Notes: generated from the letters alone by a model not told the origin. DNA of 57,221 nt from an uncultured Muribaculaceae bacterium (GCA_910576775.1 CAJTJV010000016.1:1-57221), one strand, 5' to 3'; counted from the stretch's first letter, positions 9,132-19,900 are shown. Numbers and translations: made by a program.

Positions 9132-10367
9132 ATGAAAAGAATCGCTTACATTCTCAGCATAGTATGCATTGCATTGGGCTTTGCATCATGCTCGAAAGAT
9201 GATGTAGCAAAGAACTACACATTTACCGTCGATGTACAGCTCCCTGAGGGCGTACAGCTTACCGACATCACATCCGCAGAAATAACAGTAACCAACGAAC
9301 AGACAGGCGTGCAGTACACCTCCGAGGGTGTTGTCGCAAGTTATCAGTTCACATTGCCCGGCGCCCGATATAATGTCAGTGCCTCCTACAGGGATAACAA
9401 CGACGGACGCAGCGTTGTCAGCTACAATGGCGCCAAGAACGGTATTGATGTTTTCTCCGACCAGACTGTAACCGTAGACCTCGCAGCCGGCGTAACCGGC
9501 AGTCTCGTAATCAAGGAGATATACTACGGTATGGTGAAACCCAATGGCAAGATGCCTTATATGCGCGACCAGTTCTGGGAAATTTACAACAATACCGGAG
9601 AGACTCTCTACCTTGACAACTGCGTCCTCGGAATGCTCGAAGGCTCTCAGGGTGTCCTTCAGTCGCCTTGGAAAGATGAAAACGGTCTACTCAAAGAGTA
9701 TGCTATGGGCTACTATACAGTAGCTTTCACCGGCGATGGCAAAACATATCCCCTCGAACCCGGCAAAAGTGTAGTGGTTGCCAATCAGGCTCTCAATCAC
9801 ACCGCTGAGACTGAGGCTGCCTACGATTCTTCTGTCGAAGGAGCAATGAAATCGCCCGTCGACCTTTCGAACGCAGATTTCGAAGTATGTCTGATAGATT
9901 ACAAACCCATGGCGGCTGCTGATAATCCCAACGTTCCCAATATGACAGTTATCTCAGCACAGGGTACCCAGAACTACTGGACTCTTCCATATACCGGTAA
10001 TGCCGTTATCCTTGCCAAGCTTCCCGACGGAGTCGACCCCGTTGCCTTTGGCAAGGATCCCGCCAACCTCAAGGAGCGCCCCGATGCTCCCGCAGCCGGA
10101 ACAAAATATCTTGTGATACCCCAGGAATATGTTCTCGACGGTATCAACATTGTCAATCACGACTCCGGCAAGCGTGTTATCCGTCTCCGCTCCGAGGTCG
10201 ATGCCGGCAGCATCTGGCTTACAGCACCCTACACAGGCAAGAGCCTTCGCCGCAAGGTCGATCATGTCGAGGTCAATGGCCGTGTAGTATATGCCGACAC
10301 CAACAACTCCGCCAACGATTTCCTTTCCGACCAGGAGCCCGCACCCGGTGTGATTTCAGCCGAATAA
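9132..10367 (+). CDS. DUF4876-type lipoprotein
   Basis: This 411-residue lipoprotein has the lipobox region ALGFASCSKDD, with Cys near position 21. An Ig-like segment follows (YTFTVDVQLPEGVQL ... ITVTNEQTG). The middle reads LVIKEIYYG ... RDQFWEIYNNTGETLYLDNC, which recalls lamin-tail-like beta folds and the DUF4876 family. The assignment to DUF4876 is from memory of this arrangement next to TonB receptors. It is probably anchored at the outer membrane and may work with the receptor encoded 20 nt upstream. There are no catalytic motifs. A binding or lid role is inference only. Confidence 0.6.
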   Translation: MKRIAYILSIVCIALGFASCSKDDVAKNYTFTVDVQLPEGVQLTDITSAEITVTNEQTGVQYTSEGVVASYQFTLPGARYNVSASYRDNNDGRSVVSYNGAKNGIDVFSDQTVTVDLAAGVTGSLVIKEIYYGMVKPNGKMPYMRDQFWEIYNNTGETLYLDNCVLGMLEGSQGVLQSPWKDENGLLKEYAMGYYTVAFTGDGKTYPLEPGKSVVVANQALNHTAETEAAYDSSVEGAMKSPVDLSNADFEVCLIDYKPMAAADNPNVPNMTVISAQGTQNYWTLPYTGNAVILAKLPDGVDPVAFGKDPANLKERPDAPAAGTKYLVIPQEYVLDGINIVNHDSGKRVIRLRSEVDAGSIWLTAPYTGKSLRRKVDHVEVNGRVVYADTNNSANDFLSDQEPAPGVISAE

Positions 10368-10392
10368 CAAATATCTTTTTCTGTGAACGACA

Positions 10393-11943
10393 ATGGCAAA
10401 ATGTAACAGACAGTCCACAGTACTCATAGCTCTGGCGCTTTCGGGTGCCGGGGCTTGGGCTACCGTGCCCGACAGCATCCTGCAACATGTGCAGCACGAA
10501 GAATACGGATATATCAGCAATATCCGTCAGGGCAGTGCAAATCCAACGTCGCTCGCAGCGACTCCTCTTTCCCGTCTGGCGCTCGTAAAGGCCGGTTACG
10601 ATTGGCAACGGGGCGATTACCATAGTCCGGATGCCGGCCGTGGCACTGATGGCTTTTTTGTGGAGGCGTACGGTCTGCGCCGTACATCGAAACTTGTGTT
10701 CGAAGGAGTTTTCTCATACCGAAACGAGAACGAACGCGACAAACAATGGAACTCTACCCTCTATCAGTCGCCTCTGAATCCATTTGTCCTCGCCGACTCT
10801 CTGCCGTCGGACTATAATAAGGAGAAATTTCATATTGCCGGGCGCGTGTCGTGGAATGTGAGTACTCGTCTGCGTTTCGGTCTTAACGCAGATTATCATG
10901 TAGGTGTCCAGAGCGACGAGAAGGATCCCCGTCTTGAGGCCAAGGGTATGCGCTTTATCCTTAATCCCGGTGTGGAATACGATTGCGGTGTAGCCTCTAT
11001 AGGTCTTACTGCCGGTATCAACCTTCTTAACGAGACGGAACAGTATTCGAGCCTCAATTCCACAGTTACTCACCGATTCTTTCTTATGGGAGGTCTGGGC
11101 ACATTCTATCCTCAGAGCGGAACGGCGTATAACCGCGATTTAAAAGGCACATCATGGTTTGCGGAACCATCGGTAAAATTCCGGATAGGTTCACGGTCTT
11201 CCGATTTTCTTAGCTTGCGCTTCGATTCCTACAGCGAGAGTGCTACCGACGGCGGAAGCACCTATCGTTTTCTTGGCGGCGACTGGAGTGACAAATGTTT
11301 TCGTTTATACAATCGTTTTTCCATATTCCGAGGCAGATACAGCCACAATTTCGAATTGCGCGGCCGTTATGACGATTCGAAAGGAATATGGTACGACCAA
11401 CGTGCCGTCAGCGAAAACGGCACCACCCGCTATGAGGTTGTCAATTCGTCGGTGAAGCACAAACAGACGGTTGTCCAGGCTTCTTTGGGCTATCGCCTCG
11501 ACCGCCTCGACCGCTCCACGACGCCGACATTCACGGCTGCCGTCTCGGCCGGTTTCGAAAGTGCGAGCGCCACGAACTATCCGGAGTATTATACCTGTAA
11601 GACCTCGCATGCCGTAGCGGTGGCAATGGCGATGAAGCGCTGGACACTCGGAAAAGTAGTGCTACGTGTTCGAGCCGATGCTTCTTACAGGGCCGGACTT
11701 TCATCGTCGATTAATTCGCAGGGTCTTGAGCTGTACAAAAAATATTCGTTTCCTATGTATGCCTGGCAGGCTTCGTCCTCGTTGAGGGCGCAGGGGCGTA
11801 TAATTGTCGATATCCCTGTTAGAAAGATGATATTCGGGGCGGAAGCCTACGGCGGTTCGGTAATCTGCACCGACGGTGTCTCATCCATCTACCATGGCAA
11901 GACGTCGGAATTTGCCGGCGGAAGCCTCAGGTTATACTTTTAA
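10393..11943 (+). CDS. Outer-membrane beta-barrel protein, DUF6850-like
   Basis: This 516-residue protein has an N-terminal signal segment (STVLIALALSGAGAWA), then repeated amphipathic strands rich in Tyr, Arg and Gly, ending GGSLRLYF with a terminal Phe typical of barrels. It resembles the DUF6850 family, which I recall as a neighbour of DUF4876 genes. It lies 25 nt after the lipoprotein gene and 15 nt before the peptidase gene, so it is very likely co-transcribed with both. A channel, a secretion pore or a scaffold for the lipoprotein are all possible. There is no sequence basis for choosing. Confidence 0.6.
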   Translation: MAKCNRQSTVLIALALSGAGAWATVPDSILQHVQHEEYGYISNIRQGSANPTSLAATPLSRLALVKAGYDWQRGDYHSPDAGRGTDGFFVEAYGLRRTSKLVFEGVFSYRNENERDKQWNSTLYQSPLNPFVLADSLPSDYNKEKFHIAGRVSWNVSTRLRFGLNADYHVGVQSDEKDPRLEAKGMRFILNPGVEYDCGVASIGLTAGINLLNETEQYSSLNSTVTHRFFLMGGLGTFYPQSGTAYNRDLKGTSWFAEPSVKFRIGSRSSDFLSLRFDSYSESATDGGSTYRFLGGDWSDKCFRLYNRFSIFRGRYSHNFELRGRYDDSKGIWYDQRAVSENGTTRYEVVNSSVKHKQTVVQASLGYRLDRLDRSTTPTFTAAVSAGFESASATNYPEYYTCKTSHAVAVAMAMKRWTLGKVVLRVRADASYRAGLSSSINSQGLELYKKYSFPMYAWQASSSLRAQGRIIVDIPVRKMIFGAEAYGGSVICTDGVSSIYHGKTSEFAGGSLRLYF

Positions 11944-11958
11944 AAACACATTTATCAG

Positions 11959-14160
11959 ATGATAAAGAATCAAATAAGGCGCATTGTCTCCTGTGTTTTC
12001 GTCGCTACAATGCCTCTTTTATCCGTTGCTTCAGGCAACGGTTTTGCCGTTTTTGTCGATAGCGCCAGCTATGCAAATGCCCGCGCCGAGATAGAGCAGT
12101 ATGCAGCTTCGGTGAAAGACGGAGGTCTCGACGCCAAGACGATAGTTCTCACTCCGGATGTAACCCCCGACTCAATCCGTTCGATTGTGCGTTCAATGGC
12201 AGAGAAGCCTTCAGGGTCTATTGAAGGCATGGTGTTCATCGGCGATGTCCCTATCGCGATGGTGTTCGACGCGCAGCATCTGTCGTCGGCTTTCAAGCCC
12301 CTTCAGAACTACGACAGGCGCCCCGAACGGTCGTCATGTCCCACCGACCGTTTCTATGACGACCTTTCTCTCGATTTCAAGTTTATGAAGCGCGACGATA
12401 AGAAGCCGCTCCTTTATTATTATACCTTGACTGCCGATGGTTCGCAGACCTCGGCGCCCAAACTCTATTCAGGCCGCATCAAGAGCATGGATTTCTATGG
12501 GCGCGACAAATACGAGAACCTGCGCCGGTATCTCCGCAAGGTAGTTGGGATAAAGAAGCGCCACGAGCCTTTCAGGAGCATGCTGATGTTCTCCGGACAG
12601 GGTTATAATTCCGAGTCGGTTATGTCGCGCATCGACGAGATCGACGCTTTGCGCGAGAGTTTTCCCATGTTCCGCGACCAGCGGAACGCTTTCACATACA
12701 TTGACCATAAGAACAATCCGTTTGTGAAATATCCTGTCATGGGTCAGCTCCAACGTCCGGATATGTCGCTTGCTCTTCTGCATCACCACGGTTCGCCGGT
12801 GAATGAATACATGAACCGTTATCCCGATCCGCGAGGCGTACGTGATCAGCTCGGGGAGGCGCGCCGCTATTTCCGCAGCAAAATCCGTTCGGGTGTGGAG
12901 AATGGCCAGCCCCTTGACACTGTCGTTGCCCGCTACTGCCGGGATTTCGATGTGCCTGATTGGTGGTTCAAGGATGTCCTGTCGTCTGAATCGGTGAAGG
13001 CCGACTCAATCTACGATGACAAAGTGGATCTTCATATCTATGATTTCGGGCAGTTCGCGCCCAATTCACGTGTTGTAATGCTCGATGCATGTTATAATGG
13101 CGCATACAACAACGACGAATACATTGCCGGAGCCTATATTTTCGGCGACGGCGACTGTGTGGGCGCCATTGCCAATTCCGTAAACTCTCTCCAGGACAAG
13201 TGGTGCGACAAGAATATCGGTCTGTTTGCTCTCGGAATGCCTCTGGGCAAGTTCGTGCAGCATAATCCGTATCTTGAGAGTCATGTCATAGGAGACCCCA
13301 CATTCGCTTTCGTGTCGCCCCGTAAGGATATCGATGCAAAGGCTCTTGTCGACGGTACTCTCAGCGTCAAGAAACTCCGCCGCCTTATGGAGCGCGATGA
13401 CAATGCCGCCGTACGTGCCGCGGCTCTCGATGCGCTGGCTGCCTGCGGGGCAATCGACAATGCCGGTATCCTCGATGTTTTCCGCAATTCCGGTTCCGCC
13501 ACTGTCCGCTATCATGCTCTCTGGCTTTTGTCGGAACACCGCAGCCCGGAATTAGTGCAGGCGATAAAAGAAGGTCTTGGCGACAGCCATGAGATTATCC
13601 GTCGTTTTTCGGCAATATTCGCCGGCAAAAACGGCTCTCCCGAACTTGTTCCCGCTCTGATTGCCGCATATGCCAATCGATTTGTCGGCGAGCGTGCATA
13701 TTTCCAGTTGCAGATGGCAATGCCGATGTTCGACAGAGATGTTCTGCTTGCCGAGCTTGATAAGCAGCGACCCTACCGCTACGAGGTGAACGAGGAGGAA
13801 CAGATGGATAAAGCCCGCGAACTTATCGCCACCCGCTATTCCGACGCCTCCTTTGCCGATGATTTCAAGGCTCTTGCCGCTGAGAAACCCAATTCCAAGG
13901 AAATAAAGTCGCTCCTCCGCCGTCTCCGCAACAGCAATCTGCATACGCGTGTCGACGAGATTCTCAGTTTTGTCGCCAATACCGATGACGATGAGTTGCG
14001 TCAGACTGCCATAGAGGCATTGGGATGGTTCACCCGTTCTTACAAAGCCGATGATATCATCGCGGCGATGGAAAAAATCGCTGGCGACAGCGCCATGAGC
14101 GAGAGATCGCGCAACGAAGCACGCAAAACCGTCAACCGAATCAAAACTACTGACATATAA
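11959..14160 (+). CDS. Gingipain-like (clan CD, C25-type) cysteine peptidase with HEAT-repeat tail
   Basis: This 733-residue exported protein has an N-terminal signal segment (IVSCVFVATMPLLSVASG). Residues ~28-450 carry the landmarks of the gingipain fold. MVFIGDVPIA (91-100) and CPTDRFYDDL (127-136) come first, then SGRI (172-175). HHHG follows, with His275-277 as candidate catalytic His, then LDACYNG with Cys378 as likely nucleophile, then IGDPTFAF (G445). In clan CD the pair is His before Gly and Cys after Ala, as here. Residues ~455-733 are helical HEAT-like repeats (RAAALDALAACGA, RYHALWLLSEH, RQTAIEALGWF). No T9SS tail is seen, so a periplasmic or outer-membrane-facing location is likely. 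It is last in the operon. Substrate and self-activation are unknown. Confidence 0.7.
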   Translation: MIKNQIRRIVSCVFVATMPLLSVASGNGFAVFVDSASYANARAEIEQYAASVKDGGLDAKTIVLTPDVTPDSIRSIVRSMAEKPSGSIEGMVFIGDVPIAMVFDAQHLSSAFKPLQNYDRRPERSSCPTDRFYDDLSLDFKFMKRDDKKPLLYYYTLTADGSQTSAPKLYSGRIKSMDFYGRDKYENLRRYLRKVVGIKKRHEPFRSMLMFSGQGYNSESVMSRIDEIDALRESFPMFRDQRNAFTYIDHKNNPFVKYPVMGQLQRPDMSLALLHHHGSPVNEYMNRYPDPRGVRDQLGEARRYFRSKIRSGVENGQPLDTVVARYCRDFDVPDWWFKDVLSSESVKADSIYDDKVDLHIYDFGQFAPNSRVVMLDACYNGAYNNDEYIAGAYIFGDGDCVGAIANSVNSLQDKWCDKNIGLFALGMPLGKFVQHNPYLESHVIGDPTFAFVSPRKDIDAKALVDGTLSVKKLRRLMERDDNAAVRAAALDALAACGAIDNAGILDVFRNSGSATVRYHALWLLSEHRSPELVQAIKEGLGDSHEIIRRFSAIFAGKNGSPELVPALIAAYANRFVGERAYFQLQMAMPMFDRDVLLAELDKQRPYRYEVNEEEQMDKARELIATRYSDASFADDFKALAAEKPNSKEIKSLLRRLRNSNLHTRVDEILSFVANTDDDELRQTAIEALGWFTRSYKADDIIAAMEKIAGDSAMSERSRNEARKTVNRIKTTDI

Positions 14161-14179
14161 TATTATATAGCTAATAATT

Positions 14180-14217
14180 AACGGGATGCGAATATCGTTT
14201 CGTGTCCCGTTCTTTTA
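14180..14217 (+). terminator. Terminator of the TonB/DUF4876 operon
   Basis: A 7-bp stem (14180-14186 with 14205-14211) with an 18-nt loop is followed by a T-rich tract. The internal loop can pair further. Confidence 0.65.
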
Positions 14218-14284
14218 TATGGATGCCGGTCTGCAAACCAACTGCCCGATACCGGTGTTAGATAATTGAATTTCATTATCGTCT

Positions 14285-15568
14285 ATGAGCATAAAGAAAA
14301 GAATAGTAATAATAGGTGCCGGTTTCGGGGGACTTAATCTTGCGAGAAAGGTCGACAAGAGGCTCTACGATGTGGTGATTGTCGACCGCAACAATTATCA
14401 CAGCTTCCCGCCACTGTTCTATCAGGTGGCATCCTCCGGTCTGGAGCCGTCGAGCATATCCTTTCCTTTGCGTCGTGAGTTGCGCGGCCGCAAGTATCGC
14501 GGATGTGTTTTCCATCTCGGGAAGGTGACGTCGGTCGATACAGCAGCCAAAAAGATTCATACCTCGTATGAAACAATAGATTATGATATCCTTGTCGTGG
14601 CAGCCGGCACAACAAACAATTTTTTCGGTATCGACGACCTGCGTCGGCATGTATATACAATCAAGAGTACAGTAGAGGCCATCCGCTGTCGCAATGAGCT
14701 GCTCGACAGGCTCGAACGCGCCTCTTTGTGCCGCGAATCCGATGAGAGGCACCGTCTGCTGACATTTGTAGTTGTAGGTGGTGGTCCCGCAGGAGTCGAG
14801 ATTGCCGGAGCACTCGGAGAGATGAAGCGTTTTATCGTAAAGCGCGAATACCCTTTGCTTGATCCTTCTGAGATTAAAGTCATCATCATCGAAGGCTCGG
14901 ATGCCCTTCTCAGGAATATGGGTGAGCGTTCTTCTGCCGACGCTCTTGCAGGATTGAAACAGCTGCTTGTCGATGTTCAGCTTGGCCGGACGGTGAAAGA
15001 CTATGACGGTCGTACACTTATGTTCGCCGACGGTACGGCTTTGGATACTTATAATGTTATATGGACAGCCGGTGTAAGCGGTGTGGATATAGATTTTGAC
15101 GGAGGTGCAGCCATTGCCGGTGCCGGCAAGCGTCTGCCTGTCGACGGTTTCTGCCGTGTTCGTGGTCTGAATGATGTATACGCCATAGGCGATATAGCGC
15201 TGATGGCAGACGATGCATATCCCAAAGGTTATCCTCAAGTGGCTCAGGTGGCTTTGCAGCAGGGTGAGTTTCTTGCAGCAGTCCTAAGCGACCCGGAAAC
15301 GATAATGAAGCCTTTCAGTTATCGTGACAAGGGGTCGATGGCTACCATCGGTAGGAATAGGGCTGTCGTGAACATGGGAAATCTTCATTTTTCCGGGCGT
15401 ATGGCATGGCTTGTATGGCTTTTCGTGCATCTGGCATCCTTGCTGGGTATGCGTAATAAAGTTGTGGTATTCATCGACTGGATCTGGAATTATTTCACTT
15501 TTTCCGGAGGCCTGAGGCTTCTTTTCCGCCCGAGGCGCTATCCGGACAGGACATATTGGGACGAATGA
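14285..15568 (+). CDS. ndh: Type II NADH dehydrogenase (NADH:quinone oxidoreductase)
   Basis: This 427-residue flavoprotein would oxidise NADH and reduce menaquinone at the inner membrane without pumping ions. Both Rossmann motifs are visible: the FAD site IGAGFGGLN (residues 10-18) and the NADH site VVGGGPAGVEIAG near residue 166. FPPLFYQVAS and the late FAD segment DVYAIGDIA are typical of the NDH-2 family. The C-terminal hydrophobic stretch (RMAWLVWLFVHLASLLG) is the membrane-attachment region. The stop overlaps the next gene's ATG (ATGA), so the two are translationally coupled. No convincing promoter was found in the 124-nt gap upstream. The symbol is by family, not proven orthology. Confidence 0.88.
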   Translation: MSIKKRIVIIGAGFGGLNLARKVDKRLYDVVIVDRNNYHSFPPLFYQVASSGLEPSSISFPLRRELRGRKYRGCVFHLGKVTSVDTAAKKIHTSYETIDYDILVVAAGTTNNFFGIDDLRRHVYTIKSTVEAIRCRNELLDRLERASLCRESDERHRLLTFVVVGGGPAGVEIAGALGEMKRFIVKREYPLLDPSEIKVIIIEGSDALLRNMGERSSADALAGLKQLLVDVQLGRTVKDYDGRTLMFADGTALDTYNVIWTAGVSGVDIDFDGGAAIAGAGKRLPVDGFCRVRGLNDVYAIGDIALMADDAYPKGYPQVAQVALQQGEFLAAVLSDPETIMKPFSYRDKGSMATIGRNRAVVNMGNLHFSGRMAWLVWLFVHLASLLGMRNKVVVFIDWIWNYFTFSGGLRLLFRPRRYPDRTYWDE

Positions 15569-16602
15569 ACAGGCGAGAGGCTTTTCAGGAGGTTTTTATC
15601 TCCGCTTTCAACGACAGCAAGCTCTGGCGTAACTGGTTTTTCCGCAATGTCGCTGTCAGAGAGGACGAGATCTCAGTAGCACTCGATGGTATGGGGCGGC
15701 CCTCGGGCGCCTTACTGATGCAGAGCTACGTTTTTCAGTTCCGGGGTGACGAAATTCAGTCGGAGTATATGAGTTGCGTCGCTACCAAGCCCGAGGCTCG
15801 TTTCAAGGGTGTGGCTTCGAAACTTATTATTGACGCACTCGGCGATGCCGCCGCACGGGGAAGCGTTATATGTGAACTTATTCCCGCGAAGCCGCATCTG
15901 CATTATTTTTATCGCCGCTTCGGCTTTGCCGGCGTTTTCTATGTGGATCGTCAGCGTTATACCGCTCTTCATAGATTCACTCCATGTGGCACTCCCGTTA
16001 CGCCTGATTACGGACTTTTCAGCGCTCTTGAACGCCGATACGGATGCGGACCGGTGCATAGCGCCGAACAGTATGCTCTCGTCATGGACGACATACAGGT
16101 CGACGGCGGATATGCGTTCGCAGTCCGTGAAGGCGACGGTTCCGCGATAGTTTTTGCCGCTCCCTCCGACGATGTTGTCAAAGTGAAATGTCTCTTTGGC
16201 GATACTTCCGAACTTGCCGACGGCGCTCTCGCACTTCTGCGCGAGGCTGTCGGAGAAAAAGGAATTGTTGTCGACATGCCGCCGCTGAGTGGCAATAAGG
16301 CGTTTCTACATCCATATGGGATGCTGCGGATAATCAATGCAGAAGCTCTTCTGACTACTTTGGCGTCGGCATTCCCTCGTCTGAGATATGCCATCCGTCT
16401 GCACGATGGTATTATCGGACAGAACAACGGCATTTTCAATATCCGTGACGGCCGGTGCTCACATCCTGAAGCTTTCGGAGGACACATTGATCTTGATGTC
16501 AGTATCGAGACCCTGGCGGCGATCCTTTTCAGTAGCGGGCGCGTGGCTTCTGTCTTCGAGTTGCCCGGACATCGCCCTTACATGTCGCTTATGCTTGATT
16601 GA
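15565..16602 (+). CDS. GNAT-family N-acetyltransferase, Eis-like
   Basis: This 345-residue cytoplasmic protein has an N-terminal GNAT fold. SEYMSCVATKPEARFKGVASKLI gives strand beta-4 and the acetyl-CoA loop, here RFKGVA instead of the usual Q/R-GxGxA. It is followed by HYFYRRFGFAG. The long C-terminal part (about 200 residues) suggests a second, diverged domain like that of Eis-type acetyltransferases. The true start is the ATG at 15565, which overlaps the ndh stop; a TTG nine bases earlier is less likely. The acceptor substrate is unknown and coupling to ndh gives no clear hint. Confidence 0.7.
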   Translation: MNRREAFQEVFISAFNDSKLWRNWFFRNVAVREDEISVALDGMGRPSGALLMQSYVFQFRGDEIQSEYMSCVATKPEARFKGVASKLIIDALGDAAARGSVICELIPAKPHLHYFYRRFGFAGVFYVDRQRYTALHRFTPCGTPVTPDYGLFSALERRYGCGPVHSAEQYALVMDDIQVDGGYAFAVREGDGSAIVFAAPSDDVVKVKCLFGDTSELADGALALLREAVGEKGIVVDMPPLSGNKAFLHPYGMLRIINAEALLTTLASAFPRLRYAIRLHDGIIGQNNGIFNIRDGRCSHPEAFGGHIDLDVSIETLAAILFSSGRVASVFELPGHRPYMSLMLD

Positions 16603-16642
16603 CAGCGGGTGGATGCTGAAAAATCAATTTTAAAGGTGATTT

Positions 16643-16683
16643 TGGCAAAACGATGAAAATGTCGTTTTGCCATATTCTTTTTA
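16643..16683 (+). terminator. Terminator after ndh-GNAT
   Basis: A perfect 11-bp stem (16643-16653 with 16662-16672) with an 8-nt loop is followed by TATTCTTTTTAA. The rest of the gap to 16772 holds no gene. Confidence 0.8.
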
Positions 16684-16772
16684 ATGTGCACATATTCAGC
16701 TATATAGGCTAAAGCGGACAAATCGGTTTGTAAGCCGAAATGTTAAAATTGGAGATTTTTTGTTTGTGATTA

Positions 16773-16804
16773 TTTACGATTTTGAAAAAAATATACTAAC
16801 TTTG
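16773..16804 (+). promoter_or_regulatory. Likely promoter of the susCD operon
   Basis: TAACTTTG at 16797-16804 is a perfect -7 box. At the right distance (20 nt) the -33 box is only TTTA (16773-16776), which suggests a weak or activator-dependent promoter. The leader to the ATG at 16908 is about 95 nt and AT-rich. Long leaders of susC genes are often regulated in Bacteroides. Confidence 0.5.
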
Positions 16805-16907
16805 TCCGTTGAATTATCTATTATAAGTGGTACTATACCCTTTTGATAGCTGTTTACTGTTGCTAAGAAATACATTATCAAATATTTATGTCTAATAAAT
16901 TCTAAGT

Positions 16908-19900
16908 ATGAAAAAGCTGTTTCTATTACTTCTGACAGTGATGACTTTGAGTTTGTGTGCGTCGGCTCAGACGCGTACGGTTCAAGGTACTGTCGTAGAC
17001 GCCGAGAACGACGAGCCGCTCATCGGCGTGTCGGTAACGGCAGGAACCGGCTATGGTGTCGCAACAGATGCCGACGGCCAATTTTCCTTCAAGGTACCGG
17101 CTTCCGCCACACATATCAGGGTTTCGTATGTGGGCTATAAGACGCAGGAGGTAAAGGTCGCATCCGGAAATATTACGGTGCGTCTACACCCCGAATCAAA
17201 CCTCCTCAACGAGGTTATTACGGTGGCTTACGGTAAATCCACCCGTGCCGCTTTCACAGGTTCTGCAGCAGTTGTGTCATCGGCTGTTATCGAGAACTCT
17301 CAGGCTACCGACCCTTTGAACGCTATCAAGGGCCACGTGGCAGGTGTGCAGATGTCGAACGGTTCAGGTGCCCCCGGTGGCGATAGCCCGACAATCCGTA
17401 TCCGCGGTATAACATCGCTTAACGCCGGCAAAGATCCTCTGATCATCCTCAACGGTACTCCGTTCTCCGGTTCACTCCAGACTATCAATACAAATGATAT
17501 AGAATCGATGACAGTGCTCAAGGATGCCGCATCGGCTGCCCTTTACGGTGCCCGCGGTGCCAACGGTGTAATTCTTATTACTACAAAGAGCGCAAAGGCC
17601 GGTGATGCAATAGTGTCGCTTGACATAAAGCTCGGTGCCAACCACCGTTCGCAGCTTGAGTACAACTACATCACCGATCCGGCCATGTACTACGAGACAT
17701 ATTACAAAAGTCTCTATAATCTGGCTTTATCAGGCGGACGTACTCCTGTAGGTGCTTCCGCATGGGCAAACAACAATATGTTCGCCGGCGAATACAGCCT
17801 TGGCTATAATGTATTCACAGTGCCTGCCGCGCAGACCCTTATCGGTCTGAACGGCAAACTCAATCCTGCCGCCACGCTCGGCCGCAAGATGGAATATAAC
17901 GGCAGTACATATTGGGTAACTCCCGACAGCTGGCTCGATGCCGCCTACAAGACGAGCCTCCGTCAGGAATATAACCTTTCTATCGCGAAGGGTTCGGACA
18001 ACAACCAGTTCTATATGTCGGTAGGCTATCTCGACAATGACGGTATCACCCCTCAGTCCGGTTTCAAGCGTCTTACCACCAGCCTCCGTGCTTCCACGCA
18101 GGCCAAATCGTGGCTCAAGGCAAGTGCGAGCGCGCGTTATACCCATTATGACGTAGACTCATATGGCGCGGACGAAGGTACAGCGTCTGTAGGTAATCCG
18201 TTTATAGCCACAAGCAACCTGGCTCCGATCTATCCCTTGTTCGTACGCAATGCCGACGGCAGCATCCGTGTGGATGAACGCGGCTTCAATGTATATGACT
18301 TTGGCGCCGGAAACAATGCCGGACTTTCCCGTCCGACCCTCTCCAATGCCAACCCCCTCGCCACGGCTCTTCTCGACCGTGCGGACACTACCGGTGATTT
18401 CTTCAGCGGCGATATCTCCGTGGATGTAAAACTTCCATATAATATTACCTTCACAACAAATAATACCGTAGAGGTATTCGGTAAGCGCGGCACAAGCTAC
18501 AGCAACCCGTACTATGGCAGTTCTGTGGCTAACGGCGGCTCTCTTGTAAAAAGCAGCTCCCGCGTGGTATCCTATACTTTGCAGCAGCTCCTCAACTGGT
18601 CGGAAGATTTCGGCGATCACAGCGTATCGCTTCTTGCAGCACACGAGTATTATAATACCAAATCCACGTCTCTCAGCGGTTCGAAGACTACACTCTTCTA
18701 TCCCGGTTCGACAGAACTCAACAGCTACGGTAATGTAGTCAATACATCATCCGCAGCAAGCAAGTACAATAACGAAGGCTGGATTTTCCGCGCTCTCTAT
18801 GACTATGACAACCGATATTTCGGTCAGGTCTCCTATCGTCGCGACGCATCGAGCCGTTTCCATCCCAAGCACCGTTGGGGTAATTTCTGGAGCGCTTCCG
18901 CCGCATGGCTTATCAGCGACGAGTCATTCATGGAATCCATCGACTGGATTGACATGTTGAAGATCAAGGCATCCTACGGTTCGCAAGGTAATGATAACAT
19001 CGGTTCATACCTCTACGTAGATACCTATAGTCTGAATCCTACGCCCGAAGGTACCCTCGCACTCAAGCCTGAAGATATGGGTAACGAGGAAATTACATGG
19101 GAAACAAACGGTAACTTTAACATCGGCTTTGAATTTGCCGTCCTCAACAACCGACTTACCGGTAATTTCGACGGATTTATCCGCAATACCTCCGACATGC
19201 TCTACTATTTTCCTCTTCCACCTTCGATGGGCTGGAGCGGTTACTACGCCAATATCGGTGATATGTCCAACAAGGGCGTCGAGCTCGAACTCCACGGAAC
19301 TCCGGTTAAAACCAGGGATTTCGAATGGACTATCGATCTTAACATGACCTGGTACAAGAACCGTATCACACGTCTGCCTAAAGAACGCCGTGTCACCACC
19401 ACCACACGCGGTGAGGCCGGTTATTCCAGTGCAGAGTTCTTCTATACCGAAGGGCAGTCGGCATATACATTCTACATGCAGAAATTTGCCGGCGTGGATA
19501 AAGAAACAGGTCTTTCCCTATGGTACTACGACAAACCGATACTGGACAAAGAAGGAAATCCGGTGCTGGATGAAAATGGCAAGCAGACCTATGAGTACAA
19601 TACCACAACCACCGACTATTCAAAGGCAACCCAGTATCTCTGTGGAAGCGCTCTCGCTCCGGTATACGGCGGTTTCGGTACTAATTTCCGTTTCAAAGGT
19701 TTCGACCTCTCCGTGCATTTCGACTATGCTCTCGGAGGACAGACCTATGACAGCCAGTATGCATCTCTGATGTCTTCTCCGACAACCCAGAACCGCGGCG
19801 ACAATATTCATGTTGATATCCTCAACAGCTGGACTCCCGAGAATCCGAACAGCAATATTCCGCGTTATCAGTTCGGCGATGACTATTCGACAAGCACATC

